Of a DNA stretch of 33,070 nucleotides, positions 1-10,169 are shown piece by piece (position 1 is the stretch's first letter; each line of letters begins with the position of its first letter). The notes beneath the pieces were generated by a model. It was not told the origin of the DNA and ran no database searches. It saw only the letters and a list, made by a program, of their open reading frames with translations. This DNA is from Bacteroidota bacterium (GTDB taxonomy: Bacteria > Bacteroidota > Bacteroidia > JAIBAJ01): the NCBI GenBank assembly GCA_947475205.1, contig CANJNG010000034.1, positions 1 to 33,070 on the forward strand. The letters are read 5' to 3'. A program made the position numbers and the translations under genes.

Positions 1-2
1 CC

Positions 3-419
3 ATAGCACTCGGAGCCGATGAGGTGATTATATCCACCGATGCCGGGCAAATGAAGGCCGCAAAAGGAAAATTCGATTTGATAATAGATACCGTTCCTTA
101 TGTGCATGATGTAAACCCATACATAACAGCATTGAACATAAGCGGCACTTTGGTTTTAGTGGGTTATTTAGGCGGATTAGAACCTTTGCTCAATACAGTT
201 CCCATGATTTTGGGGCGTAAATCGGTAGTGGGTTCTGTTATCGGCGGCATTGCCGAAACACAGCAAATGCTCGACTTCTGCGGGAAGCACAATATCGTTT
301 CTGAAATTGAACTGATAAACATGCAAGACATTAATGAAGCCTACGAACGAATGCTCAAAAGCGATGTGAAATATCGCTTTGTGATTGATATGGGGTCGCT
401 GAAGTCAAAGGCAGCATAA
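3..419 (+). CDS. C-terminal part of a zinc-type alcohol dehydrogenase (MDR superfamily), truncated by window start
   Basis: Open frame runs back to the window edge (..IALGADEVIISTDAGQMKAAKGKFDLIIDTVPYVHDVNPYI..GTLVLVGYLGG..); typical MDR alcohol dehydrogenase C-terminal half. Confidence 0.85.
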   Translation: MALGADEVIISTDAGQMKAAKGKFDLIIDTVPYVHDVNPYITALNISGTLVLVGYLGGLEPLLNTVPMILGRKSVVGSVIGGIAETQQMLDFCGKHNIVSEIELINMQDINEAYERMLKSDVKYRFVIDMGSLKSKAA

Positions 420-570
420 ACCAAAGGAAGAGTGAAATAATGAAATGAATCATACGAAGGCCAAAGGTAGTGTGCCTTAAATACCGCAGAAAATCAAATA
501 AGTGGCTATATGTTAAATCACTGTAATTTGTATTTGATATGTCTCATTGCCAAGGTATTTAATTGGTATT

Positions 571-578
571 TATCTTTG
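571..578 (+). promoter_or_regulatory. Bacteroidota-type -7 box TATCTTTG (TAnnTTTG) upstream of the 583 ATG
   Basis: Exact TAnnTTTG match ending 4 nt before ATG 583; favours start 583 over 547. Confidence 0.5.
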
Positions 579-582
579 CCTT

Positions 583-825
583 ATGTCAGCATCACCGAAA
601 GACTTACCCGGAGGGGAGGTAAATGAACCTGAAGGGGGGTATGTAAGTAATCGTATTGTTATGTTTAAATCGTTCGAAGAGGCAGATGAATACAATTACA
701 AACAAGCGGCAGGGTTAAGTCCGTTGCAGCATTTGAGCAATACTTTGGAACTTATAAAAATGATTTATGCTGATGAACTTAAAGAAGGTAGTGAAATTGA
801 TAATCGCATTTATTTCTCTGCCTAA
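583..825 (+). CDS. Small conserved-looking hypothetical protein
   Basis: MSASPKDLPGGEVNEPEGGYVSNRIVMFKSFEEADEYNYKQAAGLSPLQHLSNTLELIKMIYADEL..; -7 box just upstream. Confidence 0.6.
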   Translation: MSASPKDLPGGEVNEPEGGYVSNRIVMFKSFEEADEYNYKQAAGLSPLQHLSNTLELIKMIYADELKEGSEIDNRIYFSA

Positions 826-914
826 TGCTTGAAAAAGCGGATGTTGATATTCTCCAACGCATCAATAAATACAGACAACAGTAATCATAAATTTCTGCTG
901 CCTTTTCTGCTTAC

Positions 915-1460
915 TTATTTCCCCTTTCCTCCGCCATGACCCTTTCCTCCGCCGTGACTTTTTCCACCACCACCATTGCCATGCTCTTTATTTCCGTGGC
1001 TTTCAACCTTGCTTTCTTTTTTAAAGCTTGGGTTTGAATGTACCTCTTTTCGGGGTTGCATGTCATGGCCTCTGCCCGGGTGTGAGCCAATAGTCTTTTG
1101 CGGTTTGCCTTTATAACCTTTATAGTATTTTACTTTATGCTGATTGAAATTCACGTAAGGAGAATTTCCCCGGTAATCATCAATCACCACCTTATAGCCG
1201 TTATATAAATTATAATGTCTGTGTCTGGTGGGTAATTGAGGTCTTCTTACCCATACATTATTTTCATAGTAAATGTAGTTTGCAGTGGGAACATCATAAT
1301 ACACTTCTATATCGGGTAAGTAATAGTATTGCACCGACGGATAGCCCACTGGCCCCCACAGTGGCGGCGAGCCAACATTTACATTTACCGACACCTGTGC
1401 ATGAGCGGTAGTGAAAAGAAATAGTATCCCCACTAAAGCCAGCCATTTTGAAGTTTTCAT
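915..1460 (-). CDS. Secreted hypothetical protein with Gly/His/Lys-rich tail
   Basis: Signal peptide MKTSKWLALVGILFLFTTAHAQ; C-term HGNGGGGKSHGGGKGHGGGKGK; the 1460 ATG fits the signal peptide better than 1517. Confidence 0.7.
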   Translation of the reverse strand: MKTSKWLALVGILFLFTTAHAQVSVNVNVGSPPLWGPVGYPSVQYYYLPDIEVYYDVPTANYIYYENNVWVRRPQLPTRHRHYNLYNGYKVVIDDYRGNSPYVNFNQHKVKYYKGYKGKPQKTIGSHPGRGHDMQPRKEVHSNPSFKKESKVESHGNKEHGNGGGGKSHGGGKGHGGGKGK

Positions 1461-1757
1461 TGATTTTGTTTTATGTTGATTTGCAAAATTGAAAATCAAC
1501 TGAATTTTAATCAGCAAAGGTGAGGTATGGCATATGTGTAGCCTTACATAATCAATAATAGAACTTGGATAATTCGCAGGTTTGAAGAAGGTAAATTAAA
1601 CGCTTAATGTCATTGCCCTTATTTTCGCCCCATAAAGGCATCGGCGAATGAAGCATAAAATAAAGCGAGGGGGATACATTACAAGTAAAGAGATTTAGTT
1701 AACCGCTTTATTTGTAATGTATGGTCTCAAATCAGTATTCAACCAGTCCTATCTACG

Positions 1758-2909
1758 TCACCTGCCTGCCATTGTATTTCGAACAGCGTTCGCCAATTGC
1801 AATTGCACCTGCGTAACGTTATTCAGCACAAAAATATTCGTGTACAAATCCATTCGGGCAAAATCCATGTCCATCACCGAATTAGCGACCGCAATTTGAC
1901 TGTCCGTATTACCCACCGCAGAATTGTATTGCTCCACCTGAGTTTTTAGCTTCAAAATAAGTTGCTGCCCCTTGTCCCCTGCCATAAATGCATCACCCAA
2001 GCTCGATTCAATAATCATTTCCTTCTGAGCATCAAAATCTTTGGGCAATACGGGTTCGCCTATCTCATCCTGAAGCACCAATGCCTTTATAGCTTTGCAA
2101 GTGCTGTTTATTTCGTCAGCCAACTTTTGATTATCGGCACTCAGCACCGAGGTATCGCCCACGCTATGGTGCATTTTGGCCAGCAATGCCTCGCTTTGCA
2201 AATAGGTGAAAATCTTCGTAGGATTATTGGGCCGCAGGTTTGTGAGCATAAATAAATTGCCCACCACTATCACTATTATTACAGATGACACAATGGTGTT
2301 CATCTTAGTTTCGGGGTTGCGAATACCGCTAAAAAAGTAGAACGGAAGAAACAGCAGAAACGCAATGGCAATACCTATTAGCCACATCATATTTGCACCT
2401 GGCCAGTGCATCACTTTAAATAGCGTGCTCATGCAAAACATAATACCGAGGACTGTGCCAATGCCTAAAATAACCTTATTTTTTAGCGAATCTAATTCAC
2501 GAGTTTTAAGAATAAACAAGAGTGGCAGAAACAAGAAACTCACCAGCATAATAGCACAAACGAGCATAATGCCTGCTCCGGGCCAGTGCATCACCTTAAA
2601 AAAAGAACCGAACATAAATGCGGCCACCGATACGGCTCCGCTAAAAATCATAACCTTTTTCATTTTGTAGTAGTTTTTAAATGTTAATAGGAGAATAGTT
2701 TCCTCTTCTATCTCACGCAACTCTTTCTTATAGAAAGTTTGAATAGTGGTGTTGTAGAAGCTCTCGAAGTCTCCATTTTCTTCGAGATTTTGCTCTATTA
2801 TACAACAGACATGATCCAGTAGGCTTTGCTGCAGGCTCGCCATCTCAACTCCACGTGCACCGATGTCGTTGAGAATAAAATCTATCTGTTTTTCACTGAG
2901 GCGGTACAT
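1758..2909 (-). CDS. Membrane protein with HAAS-like N-terminus and two GldL-like FKVMHWPGA transmembrane motifs
   Basis: Hydrophobic segments; duplicated SFFKVMHWPGAGIML / TLFKVMHWPGANMMW; start overlaps the padR stop (TAATG). Confidence 0.75.
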   Translation of the reverse strand: MYRLSEKQIDFILNDIGARGVEMASLQQSLLDHVCCIIEQNLEENGDFESFYNTTIQTFYKKELREIEEETILLLTFKNYYKMKKVMIFSGAVSVAAFMFGSFFKVMHWPGAGIMLVCAIMLVSFLFLPLLFILKTRELDSLKNKVILGIGTVLGIMFCMSTLFKVMHWPGANMMWLIGIAIAFLLFLPFYFFSGIRNPETKMNTIVSSVIIVIVVGNLFMLTNLRPNNPTKIFTYLQSEALLAKMHHSVGDTSVLSADNQKLADEINSTCKAIKALVLQDEIGEPVLPKDFDAQKEMIIESSLGDAFMAGDKGQQLILKLKTQVEQYNSAVGNTDSQIAVANSVMDMDFARMDLYTNIFVLNNVTQVQLQLANAVRNTMAGR

Positions 2910-3256
2910 TACAATGCGGCAACTCGGGGTTTTAAATCCAACAAAAACACCATTGTTTCCATAAAATCGGCCAGTTCATTCACCTTCTCCACAGTCTTGC
3001 CTTTCCCCGATTCGCTAAGCCGATAGTATTTCCTCACCCGTTTGCCAATATATTCTGTTTCGGTGGTAACCAAACCATCACTCTCCAAGGCATGAAGAGT
3101 AGGGTAGAGGGCACCTTCTGTAATCTGAATTTTATTAAACGTTAGCTCCTTCACCTTTTGAGTAATCTCATAGCCATACATTCTAGTGTTGTCTGATAGC
3201 AATTTCAGCACTATCGTTTTAAGCGTCCCCTTTATCAGTTCCGATGAATATATCAT
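2909..3256 (-). CDS. PadR family transcriptional regulator
   Basis: ELIKGTLKTIVLKLLSDNTRMYGYEITQKVKELTFNKIQITEGALYPTLHALESDGLVTTETEYIGKRVRKYYRLSESGK is a classic PadR winged-helix domain; ATG 3256 preferred over the TTG at 3283 inside the promoter. Confidence 0.9.
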   Translation of the reverse strand: MIYSSELIKGTLKTIVLKLLSDNTRMYGYEITQKVKELTFNKIQITEGALYPTLHALESDGLVTTETEYIGKRVRKYYRLSESGKGKTVEKVNELADFMETMVFLLDLKPRVAAL

Positions 3257-3280
3257 AGCATAAGTGTTAAATACATAAGG

Positions 3281-3306
3281 CAAAGATACATAAGAATATT
3301 ATGTAT
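3281..3306 (-). promoter_or_regulatory. padR operon -7 box (TATCTTTG, 3281-3288) overlapping an inverted repeat ATACATAA-GAATA-TTATGTAT (3286-3306), candidate PadR operator
   Basis: Exact TAnnTTTG match on minus strand; perfect 8-bp inverted repeat; extra direct copy ATACATAAG at 3271-3279. Confidence 0.6.
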
Positions 3307-3566
3307 TGATAAAAATTTGAGAAAATATTTTTAGTGTGCTTATTGTTAGTGAATTAAAATTTTATTTGTACAGTCACTTACTAATTATCTCTATCATTTC
3401 AACTCAATTTTGCATCCCAAAACATCACGATTTAGCAGAAAAGGTACACTAATTAAGTTCAAACTAGGCTAGCATTGTATTTTAAATTCAGTGTTTCTCA
3501 GTCCAATCTGCGTAATCTGTTTGCCATTGCATTTTGCATCCTACTTTCGCCACACATAAATAATTC

Positions 3567-4334
3567 ATGCCTTTAAAACTTCACCGCCCCATCGCTTTTT
3601 TCGACCTCGAAACTACCGGAGTATCCATTGGTTCCGACCGTATAGTGGAAATCTCTATCCTAAAGATTCACCCCGATGGTAACCGCGATATAAAAACCCT
3701 GCGTATCAATCCTCAAATGCCCATTCCGCCAGGGGCGACTGCAGTTCATCACATAACCGACGAGGATGTAAAAGACAAACCTACCTTTAAGCAGGTGGCT
3801 CAAAACATTATGCAGTTTTTAGAAAACTGCGATTTTGCCGGATATAATTCCAACACCTTCGATATTCCACTGCTTACCGAAGAGTTTATGCGAAACGGCT
3901 TCGAATTCGACCCTAAGAATCGTAAATTTGTTGATGTTCAAAACATATTCCACAAAAAAGAACAACGTACACTTGGAGCAGCGTATAAATTTTACTGCGA
4001 TAAAACCATTGAAAATGCCCACAGTGCCGAAGCCGATATTTTAGCCACTTTTGAGGTATTGGAAGCACAGTTAGAACGCTATCCCGACCTCGAAACCGAT
4101 GTGGCCTGGCTTGCAGACTATTCCCAAAAGCACAAAACCGCCGACCTAATGGGGCGTATAATCTTCAATGAAAAAAACGAAGAGATGTTTAATTTCGGGA
4201 AACACAAAGGCCGTCCGGTGTCTTTAGTGCTGAAAAACGAACCCAGTTATTACGACTGGATGATGAATGGCGATTTTCCGCAATATACTAAAAAGGTGCT
4301 TACTGCAATTAGGCTGCGGGAAATGGGGAAATAG
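3567..4334 (+). CDS. 3'-5' exonuclease, DnaQ/DEDD family, with C-terminal DUF3820-like segment
   Basis: FFDLETTGVSIGSDRIVEI, HHITDEDV, FAGYNSNTFDIPLL, HSAEADILAT motifs; C-term FNFGKHKGRPV. Confidence 0.9.
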   Translation: MPLKLHRPIAFFDLETTGVSIGSDRIVEISILKIHPDGNRDIKTLRINPQMPIPPGATAVHHITDEDVKDKPTFKQVAQNIMQFLENCDFAGYNSNTFDIPLLTEEFMRNGFEFDPKNRKFVDVQNIFHKKEQRTLGAAYKFYCDKTIENAHSAEADILATFEVLEAQLERYPDLETDVAWLADYSQKHKTADLMGRIIFNEKNEEMFNFGKHKGRPVSLVLKNEPSYYDWMMNGDFPQYTKKVLTAIRLREMGK

Positions 4335-4348
4335 AAAATAGAGAGATT

Positions 4349-5038
4349 ATGCAGACCAATAACGTCACAAACGGCAAGTCTATCGGTATTCACCCATCGT
4401 GGATGGAAAGGGTGGGAGGGGAGTTTGAAAAGGACTATTTCAAAAGCCTGAAAAACTTTTTAGTTCAGGAAAAGCAGCAATATACCATTTATCCTCCCGG
4501 TTCGCAAATCTTTTCGGCCTTCAACACAACACCTTTTGATGAAATAAAGGTGGTAATTATCGGACAAGACCCCTATCATGGCCATGGGCAAGCCAACGGA
4601 CTTTGCTTTTCGGTGAGCGACGGAATTCCTATACCGCCTTCACTAAAAAATATTTTTAAAGAACTGGAAGACGATTTGGGTGTGCCTATTCCAAACAGCG
4701 GCAATTTGGAACGATTGGCTAAGCAAGGCGTTTTGTTGATAAATGCAACATTAACCGTTCGGGCAAACCAAGCCGGAAGCCACCAAAAGCAAGGTTGGGA
4801 AAACTTTACCAACGAAATCATTCATCAGGTTTCAACTTATCGCGAAAATGTGGTGTTTCTGCTTTGGGGACGATTTGCTCAGGAAAAAGAAGTGATGATT
4901 GATGCCCGAAAGCACCATATTTTAAAAGCAGCTCATCCTTCACCTTTCAGTGCTTACAACGGCTTTTTGGGCTGCAAGCATTTTTCAAAAACCAATACTT
5001 TCTTAAAAGAAAAAGGTATGAAGGAAATAAATTGGTGA
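4349..5038 (+). CDS. ung: Uracil-DNA glycosylase
   Basis: VVIIGQDPYHGHGQANGLCFSV, LLINATLTVRANQAGSHQKQGW, AAHPSPFSAYNGFLGCKHF family-1 UDG motifs. Confidence 0.97.
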   Translation: MQTNNVTNGKSIGIHPSWMERVGGEFEKDYFKSLKNFLVQEKQQYTIYPPGSQIFSAFNTTPFDEIKVVIIGQDPYHGHGQANGLCFSVSDGIPIPPSLKNIFKELEDDLGVPIPNSGNLERLAKQGVLLINATLTVRANQAGSHQKQGWENFTNEIIHQVSTYRENVVFLLWGRFAQEKEVMIDARKHHILKAAHPSPFSAYNGFLGCKHFSKTNTFLKEKGMKEINW

Positions 5039-5053
5039 GCGAGGGCTGTGGTC

Positions 5054-5096
5054 TTAATTATTAATTATTAATTGTCAATTGTCAATTGTCAATTGT
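5054..5096 (+). repeat. Short heptamer tandem tract TTAATTA x2, TTAATTG, TCAATTG x3
   Basis: Direct reading: ttaatta ttaatta ttaattg tcaattg tcaattg tcaattg tc. Confidence 0.85.
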
Positions 5097-5104
5097 CCTC
5101 TCCC

Positions 5105-5112
5105 TACTTTTG
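5105..5112 (+). promoter_or_regulatory. -7 box TACTTTTG of uvrA
   Basis: TAnnTTTG match 8 nt before ATG 5121. Confidence 0.55.
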
Positions 5113-5120
5113 CAATCTAT

Positions 5121-7943
5121 ATGCAAAGCGTCCGAGTAGAAGATTTATCGCCCAAGGAATACATAATTATCAAGGGGGCGAGAGTACATAACCTCAAAAA
5201 TATCGACATCGCCATTCGGCGAAACACCCTTACTGTTATTACCGGACTTTCAGGCTCGGGAAAATCATCCTTGGCTTTTGATACCTTATATGCCGAGGGG
5301 CAGCGGCGTTATGTAGAAAGCCTTTCGGCCTATGCACGGCAGTTCATGGGCAAACTCGAAAAACCCGATGTGGACTATATAAAGGGTATATCTCCCGCAG
5401 TGGCCATCGAACAGAAAGTTACAACTAAAAATCCCCGAAGTACCGTAGGCACAAGCACCGAAATATTTGATTACCTGAAACTGCTTTTCGCCCGTGCAGG
5501 GAAAACCTATTCGCCTATTTCCGGACGGGAGGTAAAGCGGGATTCGGTGAGCGATGTGGTGAATTTTATTTTTGCACAGGAAGCCGGAAGCCGCATTATG
5601 ATTACCTGTCCTGTATTTATTAAGAATGAAAAAAGCGTTGCCGAGACCTTAAGTTTATTGCTTCAGCAAGGTTTTAGCAGGATTTTGGTAGGCGATAAAA
5701 CCATGCAGTTAGAAGATTTCAGCACCGCTGATTCTCCTAAATTTGATTTGAAAGACTCCTATTTGTTAATCGATCGTTTTGGAATGGAAAGCCTCGAAGA
5801 GGAATATTTCAGCAGTCGGGTGGCCGATTCGGTGCAAACAGCATTCAACGAGGGTAATGGTACCTGTAAAATAATTGTGTTGGATGCCAACAGTGGAGTA
5901 GGAGGGAAGCCCACTTTCTTCTCGTCTCGTTTCGAGGCCGATGGACAGGAATTTGAAGAACCCACAGCCAATTTCTTCAGCTTTAATAATCCGTATGGAG
6001 CCTGCAAACGTTGTGAAGGATTCGGAAGCATTATCGGTATTGATGAAAATTTGGTGATTCCCGACAAAAGCCGCAGCGTATTTGATGAAGCCGTGGCTTG
6101 CTGGAAAGGCGAATCAATGAGTGCTTTTAAGCAACAGTTTGTGATGAATGCCCCGAAGATAGATTTCCCCATTCATAAGCCTTACTATGAACTTTCGGAA
6201 AAGCAACGTGAGCAACTTTGGAATGGTTTTTCGGGAGTGTGGGGCATCAATCAGTTTTTTAAAGACCTCGAAGCACAATCGTATAAAATTCAGTATCGGG
6301 TAATGCTGGCCCGTTACCGGGGCAAAACGCCCTGCCCCGATTGCCGGGGAACAAGGTTAAGGGCTGATGCAAATTATGTGAAGATTGCCGGAAAATCTAT
6401 CAGCGATTTGCTGCTGATGCCTATTCAGGATTTGAGCAATTTCTTCAAAACCATCGAGCTCACCGAACACCAAAAGCAAGTAGGGAAGCGGCTTTTAATA
6501 GAGATAACTAACCGTTTGCAGTTTATGCAAGATGTCGGTTTGGGGTATTTAACCTTAAACCGCCTTTCAAACAGTCTTTCGGGGGGCGAAAGTCAACGAA
6601 TAAATTTAGCTACTATTTTGGGAAGTAGCCTCGTGGGAAGTATGTATATTTTAGATGAACCCAGCATTGGACTCCATCCCCGCGATACCCAACGATTGAT
6701 TAAAGTGCTGAAGTCACTTCGCAATCTGGGCAATACGTTAATTGTGGTGGAACATGATGAAGACATTATGCGTGCCTCAGACGAATTGATTGATATAGGC
6801 CCTGAAGCCGGTGTAAATGGTGGACACTTAGTTTTTCAAGGTAACCACGACGATATATTCAAAGAGAAAATAAGCCTTACAGCGAAGTATCTGAACGGTA
6901 CAGAAGAAATTGCTATTCCTGCTAAACGTCGCAAATGGAAAGATAGCATTAAGGTAGCCAATGCCAATGAAAACAACCTGAAGAACGTAACTGTAAAGTT
7001 TCCTCTGAATGTGCTCACGATGGTAACGGGGGTTAGCGGTTCGGGAAAAAGCACGCTTGTAAAGAAGATTTTGCTTGCAGAACTGCAAAAGGTCTTGAAT
7101 TCATACGAAAACGTAATCCCCGGACGCATAAGCGGCGACCTGAAACGTATAACTCAGGTGGAGTTTGTAGATCAAAATCCGATAGGCCGTTCTACCCGAA
7201 GCAATCCGGTTACATTTGTAAAGGCGTATGATGATGTTCGAGCCTTGTTTGCATCACAAAAGTTAAGTGTGTTAAGGGGCTACAAACCCGGACATTTTAG
7301 TTTCAATATAGAAGGTGGCCGCTGTGAAATGTGCGAAGGCGAAGGTGAAGTAGTGATAGAAATGCAGTTTATGGCTGATATTCACCTGCCCTGCGAAACC
7401 TGCGGTGGTAAACGATTCAAAAGCGAAGTACTTGAAGTAACTTTCAATGAAAAAAGCATTGCCGACATTCTGGATTTAACCGTCGATGAATCCATTGAGT
7501 TTTTTGGGCAGTACGACAAAAAGGTAGCTACTAAATTGCAACCTTTAGCAGATGTTGGTTTAGGGTATGTAAAACTCGGTCAAAGCAGTAGCACCCTCAG
7601 TGGGGGAGAGGCACAACGAATAAAATTGGCTTCGTTTCTGCAAAAGGGAGCGAACAGTAATCCAACTTTCTTTATTTTTGATGAACCCACCACCGGGCTT
7701 CACTTTCATGACATCAAAAAACTACTTCGCTCTTTTGATGCATTGCTCGAACGGGGGCATTCGCTCTGCATCATCGAGCACAATATGGAGATGATTAAAA
7801 GTGCCGACTGGATTATCGACATAGGTCCAGAAGGGGGAGAAGGTGGCGGAAATGTGCTGTTTGAAGGCACACCCGAAGATTTGGCAAAGTGTGAGAATTC
7901 TTATACCGGAAATTTTTTGAAGGAAGTGTTGAAGGGTAAGTAA
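5121..7943 (+). CDS. uvrA: Excinuclease ABC subunit UvrA
   Basis: [72 protein letters not shown]; start 5121 supported by the -7 box. Confidence 0.98.
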   Translation: MQSVRVEDLSPKEYIIIKGARVHNLKNIDIAIRRNTLTVITGLSGSGKSSLAFDTLYAEGQRRYVESLSAYARQFMGKLEKPDVDYIKGISPAVAIEQKVTTKNPRSTVGTSTEIFDYLKLLFARAGKTYSPISGREVKRDSVSDVVNFIFAQEAGSRIMITCPVFIKNEKSVAETLSLLLQQGFSRILVGDKTMQLEDFSTADSPKFDLKDSYLLIDRFGMESLEEEYFSSRVADSVQTAFNEGNGTCKIIVLDANSGVGGKPTFFSSRFEADGQEFEEPTANFFSFNNPYGACKRCEGFGSIIGIDENLVIPDKSRSVFDEAVACWKGESMSAFKQQFVMNAPKIDFPIHKPYYELSEKQREQLWNGFSGVWGINQFFKDLEAQSYKIQYRVMLARYRGKTPCPDCRGTRLRADANYVKIAGKSISDLLLMPIQDLSNFFKTIELTEHQKQVGKRLLIEITNRLQFMQDVGLGYLTLNRLSNSLSGGESQRINLATILGSSLVGSMYILDEPSIGLHPRDTQRLIKVLKSLRNLGNTLIVVEHDEDIMRASDELIDIGPEAGVNGGHLVFQGNHDDIFKEKISLTAKYLNGTEEIAIPAKRRKWKDSIKVANANENNLKNVTVKFPLNVLTMVTGVSGSGKSTLVKKILLAELQKVLNSYENVIPGRISGDLKRITQVEFVDQNPIGRSTRSNPVTFVKAYDDVRALFASQKLSVLRGYKPGHFSFNIEGGRCEMCEGEGEVVIEMQFMADIHLPCETCGGKRFKSEVLEVTFNEKSIADILDLTVDESIEFFGQYDKKVATKLQPLADVGLGYVKLGQSSSTLSGGEAQRIKLASFLQKGANSNPTFFIFDEPTTGLHFHDIKKLLRSFDALLERGHSLCIIEHNMEMIKSADWIIDIGPEGGEGGGNVLFEGTPEDLAKCENSYTGNFLKEVLKGK

Positions 7944-7954
7944 AACCAGTATCA

Positions 7955-8434
7955 TCACATTTTGCTGTCATTCAACAGCAACTTCTTAATCAGCACTATC
8001 TGCCCTAGATGGTAGTAATTGTGTTCAATAATTACATCGATGTTCCGTCTGTAGGTTCCATATTTTTCTACAATAAATGCGTCTTCCAGCTTTTCATCCG
8101 TCATTTGCTCAACTAATGAAGCAAATTCTTCTGAATCGTTCCAAAGTTTAGCCAGAAAAGTACCCCATTCGGTTTGTGATTGAATGGGGGCGAAATCAAA
8201 ACTATACTTATTCTTAATTGTAAGGCTTCTACCTTTAAAAACATCATTAAGCCCGTTTATGTAAAAGTGAATGTGTTGGGCTAAAACTGCAATAGTGTTT
8301 AAGGATTCATATTTAGCGGTTGCTATTTCCCAACTTAAACCTTCTAATTCCTGTTTATAATTTGTATTGGCCACCCAGGTTCCGTTTAGCATAATCTCTC
8401 TGAAACGATTGGCTATTTCATATGTGCTTTTCAT
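7955..8434 (-). CDS. DinB-like / DUF1572-type four-helix protein
   Basis: Helical pattern with AQHIHFYINGL and C-term IIEHNYYHLGQIVLIKKLL. Confidence 0.65.
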   Translation of the reverse strand: MKSTYEIANRFREIMLNGTWVANTNYKQELEGLSWEIATAKYESLNTIAVLAQHIHFYINGLNDVFKGRSLTIKNKYSFDFAPIQSQTEWGTFLAKLWNDSEEFASLVEQMTDEKLEDAFIVEKYGTYRRNIDVIIEHNYYHLGQIVLIKKLLLNDSKM

Positions 8435-8448
8435 GATTTGGTTTTTAG

Positions 8449-9156
8449 TTATTCAGCAAATTCTGTTTTTAACAGTTTTCGGATTGAAACTAAGTGCCCG
8501 AATAAAACAGTAGGAACAATAAAGGCCGGTAGCCAACTGAACGGAAAATACAAAACTGCAATATTTGGCTGCTCAAATGCGAATTTTTGAAATGCAAACG
8601 GTGCAGATAAAATGGCATTAGTTACAATATTAACCAAAAGTGCGAGTGCAATAAAATTCCAAATGAGTATCACTTTTCTGCTAAGTTTTTGTTGTCGAAA
8701 CCCAAAGTAAACAACCAACGGGGCTGTAATGCCTGAAAGGATATCGAAGTTTCGCCCGGCAAAAGTCATAAGTTCGGGAACTGCTTTATTTAAGCACAGC
8801 CAATAGAGTACAAGTTCAACTGGAATTCTAACAATGTTTAAGTTCGTTAGATGAATTAGCGGCAAACTATCAATAAACCTTCTTCCTTTTTTAGTTGCAA
8901 ATAAAATCAGGATAGTCAGCAGTGGTGGGATGAGTGCGAAAAAGAGTTTTGGAGGAAGGTCTGTTGTATTTGTTGAGTAAAACTTACTTAAAGTAATTAC
9001 ACCCTGAATGGCCAGCCATCCAATTAATCCTAACACAATGAACAGTGATTTTGAACTATACTCAGAATTTCTGATTACAGAATAAAATAATACTAAGGTT
9101 GCAATTGTCGTAAGGATAAATAAAATTGAAACAAAGGACGGCAGGGTTTCTATCAT
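8449..9156 (-). CDS. Multi-pass membrane protein of unknown function, likely co-transcribed with the DinB-like gene
   Basis: Long hydrophobic ORF with several TM segments; 14-nt gap to the DinB-like gene. Confidence 0.7.
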   Translation of the reverse strand: MIETLPSFVSILFILTTIATLVLFYSVIRNSEYSSKSLFIVLGLIGWLAIQGVITLSKFYSTNTTDLPPKLFFALIPPLLTILILFATKKGRRFIDSLPLIHLTNLNIVRIPVELVLYWLCLNKAVPELMTFAGRNFDILSGITAPLVVYFGFRQQKLSRKVILIWNFIALALLVNIVTNAILSAPFAFQKFAFEQPNIAVLYFPFSWLPAFIVPTVLFGHLVSIRKLLKTEFAE

Positions 9157-9398
9157 CGTAATATTATTCGAGTTCGAGTGAGTTGCCTTTTGTTCGAGGT
9201 GTTTGTATCGCTGCTAGGTAGGCTAGCTTTTTTTTCGTTCGGCTTTCAACCGAAAATAGAATATCCAAGCCAAGCAGGTTGTCGAAAGTAGGATAAGAAC
9301 TACAGCCAACAGTCCAAAAAGGAACAAATAATTATAGCGTTGATGAAGGAATGTTCTACAAAATAAAGCTTGGAAAAACTCGCCGAGAAAGCTAAGGC

Positions 9399-9731
9399 CT
9401 ACTTTTTCCGGGTAGCCGCACAATCTCTGTCTGCATCGGCCTTGGTGTAGGTTTCTAAAAGCACTACACGGGTGAGTTTGGTTTGTTCTTTGATGAAAGC
9501 AGTAACTTCCTCTTTAGTTAAACTACAGGCCGGAACAGTAAACAAACCCGCCGGAACGCAGTAGTAATCGATATTAATTTTATGTTCACTTTGAAATGCT
9601 ATTTTAAGTTTTCCTGCATTATCTGGATTTAAGTTTCCAATTCGATAGAAGAGTGTTCCATCGGTGGCAAATGCGGAAAATGAAACCAGAGAGCTAAAAA
9701 GAAGGGCGACGATGAAGAATATTTTTCTCAT
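9399..9731 (-). CDS. Small secreted hypothetical protein
   Basis: Signal peptide MRKIFFIVALLFSSLVSFSAFA. Confidence 0.6.
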   Translation of the reverse strand: MRKIFFIVALLFSSLVSFSAFATDGTLFYRIGNLNPDNAGKLKIAFQSEHKINIDYYCVPAGLFTVPACSLTKEEVTAFIKEQTKLTRVVLLETYTKADADRDCAATRKK

Positions 9732-9857
9732 TTTTGTTGGTTTGAAATTCAGCACAATATTAAAAAAAAATTGTGATTAGGTATTTCAAAGTTGAGATTA
9801 ATTTAGCGGGGCGATTATCCATATCAATAATTCTAGCCTGTAGGCAACACCCATTCC

Positions 9858-10169
9858 ATGATAAGCATAGACTCCTTTCGAGAATTGGCTCTCTCTTTTC
9901 CATCAGTTACCGAAGAGCCTCACTTCGAGAAAACGTCTTTTCGGGTAAAGAAGAAAATATTTGCAACGCTTGATACCTCCAAGCAAACCGCTGTTATAAA
10001 ACTAACTGAAATTCAGCAATCTGTTTTTTGTGCTTTCGATATAACAATTATTTATCCTGTAAAAGGGGCGTGGGGAAAACAAGGCTGGACGGTGATGGAA
10101 CTTCAAAAAGTTAACATCGAAACCTTAATGGATGCTCTAAGTACTTCCTACAAAAATGTGGCAAAGTAG
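9858..10169 (+). CDS. MmcQ/YjbR family DNA-binding-like protein
   Basis: FPSVTEEPHFEKTSFRVKKKIFATLD..GAWGKQGWTVMEL..LMDALSTSYKNVA pattern. Confidence 0.8.
   Translation: MISIDSFRELALSFPSVTEEPHFEKTSFRVKKKIFATLDTSKQTAVIKLTEIQQSVFCAFDITIIYPVKGAWGKQGWTVMELQKVNIETLMDALSTSYKNVAK

Noticed and set aside
1717-3026. Plus-strand ORFs opposite the HAAS-like membrane gene and padR
   Set aside because: Opposite strand of supported genes, no recognisable family
3281-3283. TTG start of the 124-aa PadR ORF call
   Set aside because: It sits inside the predicted -7 box; ATG 3256 gives the standard PadR N-terminus
5759-7129. Antisense ORFs within uvrA
   Set aside because: Overlap fully with a confidently identified uvrA; compositional artefacts
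9223-9423. 66-aa minus-strand ORF with a TM segment
   Set aside because: Overlaps the 9399-9731 gene, lacks a convincing start and family; a small membrane protein cannot be excluded
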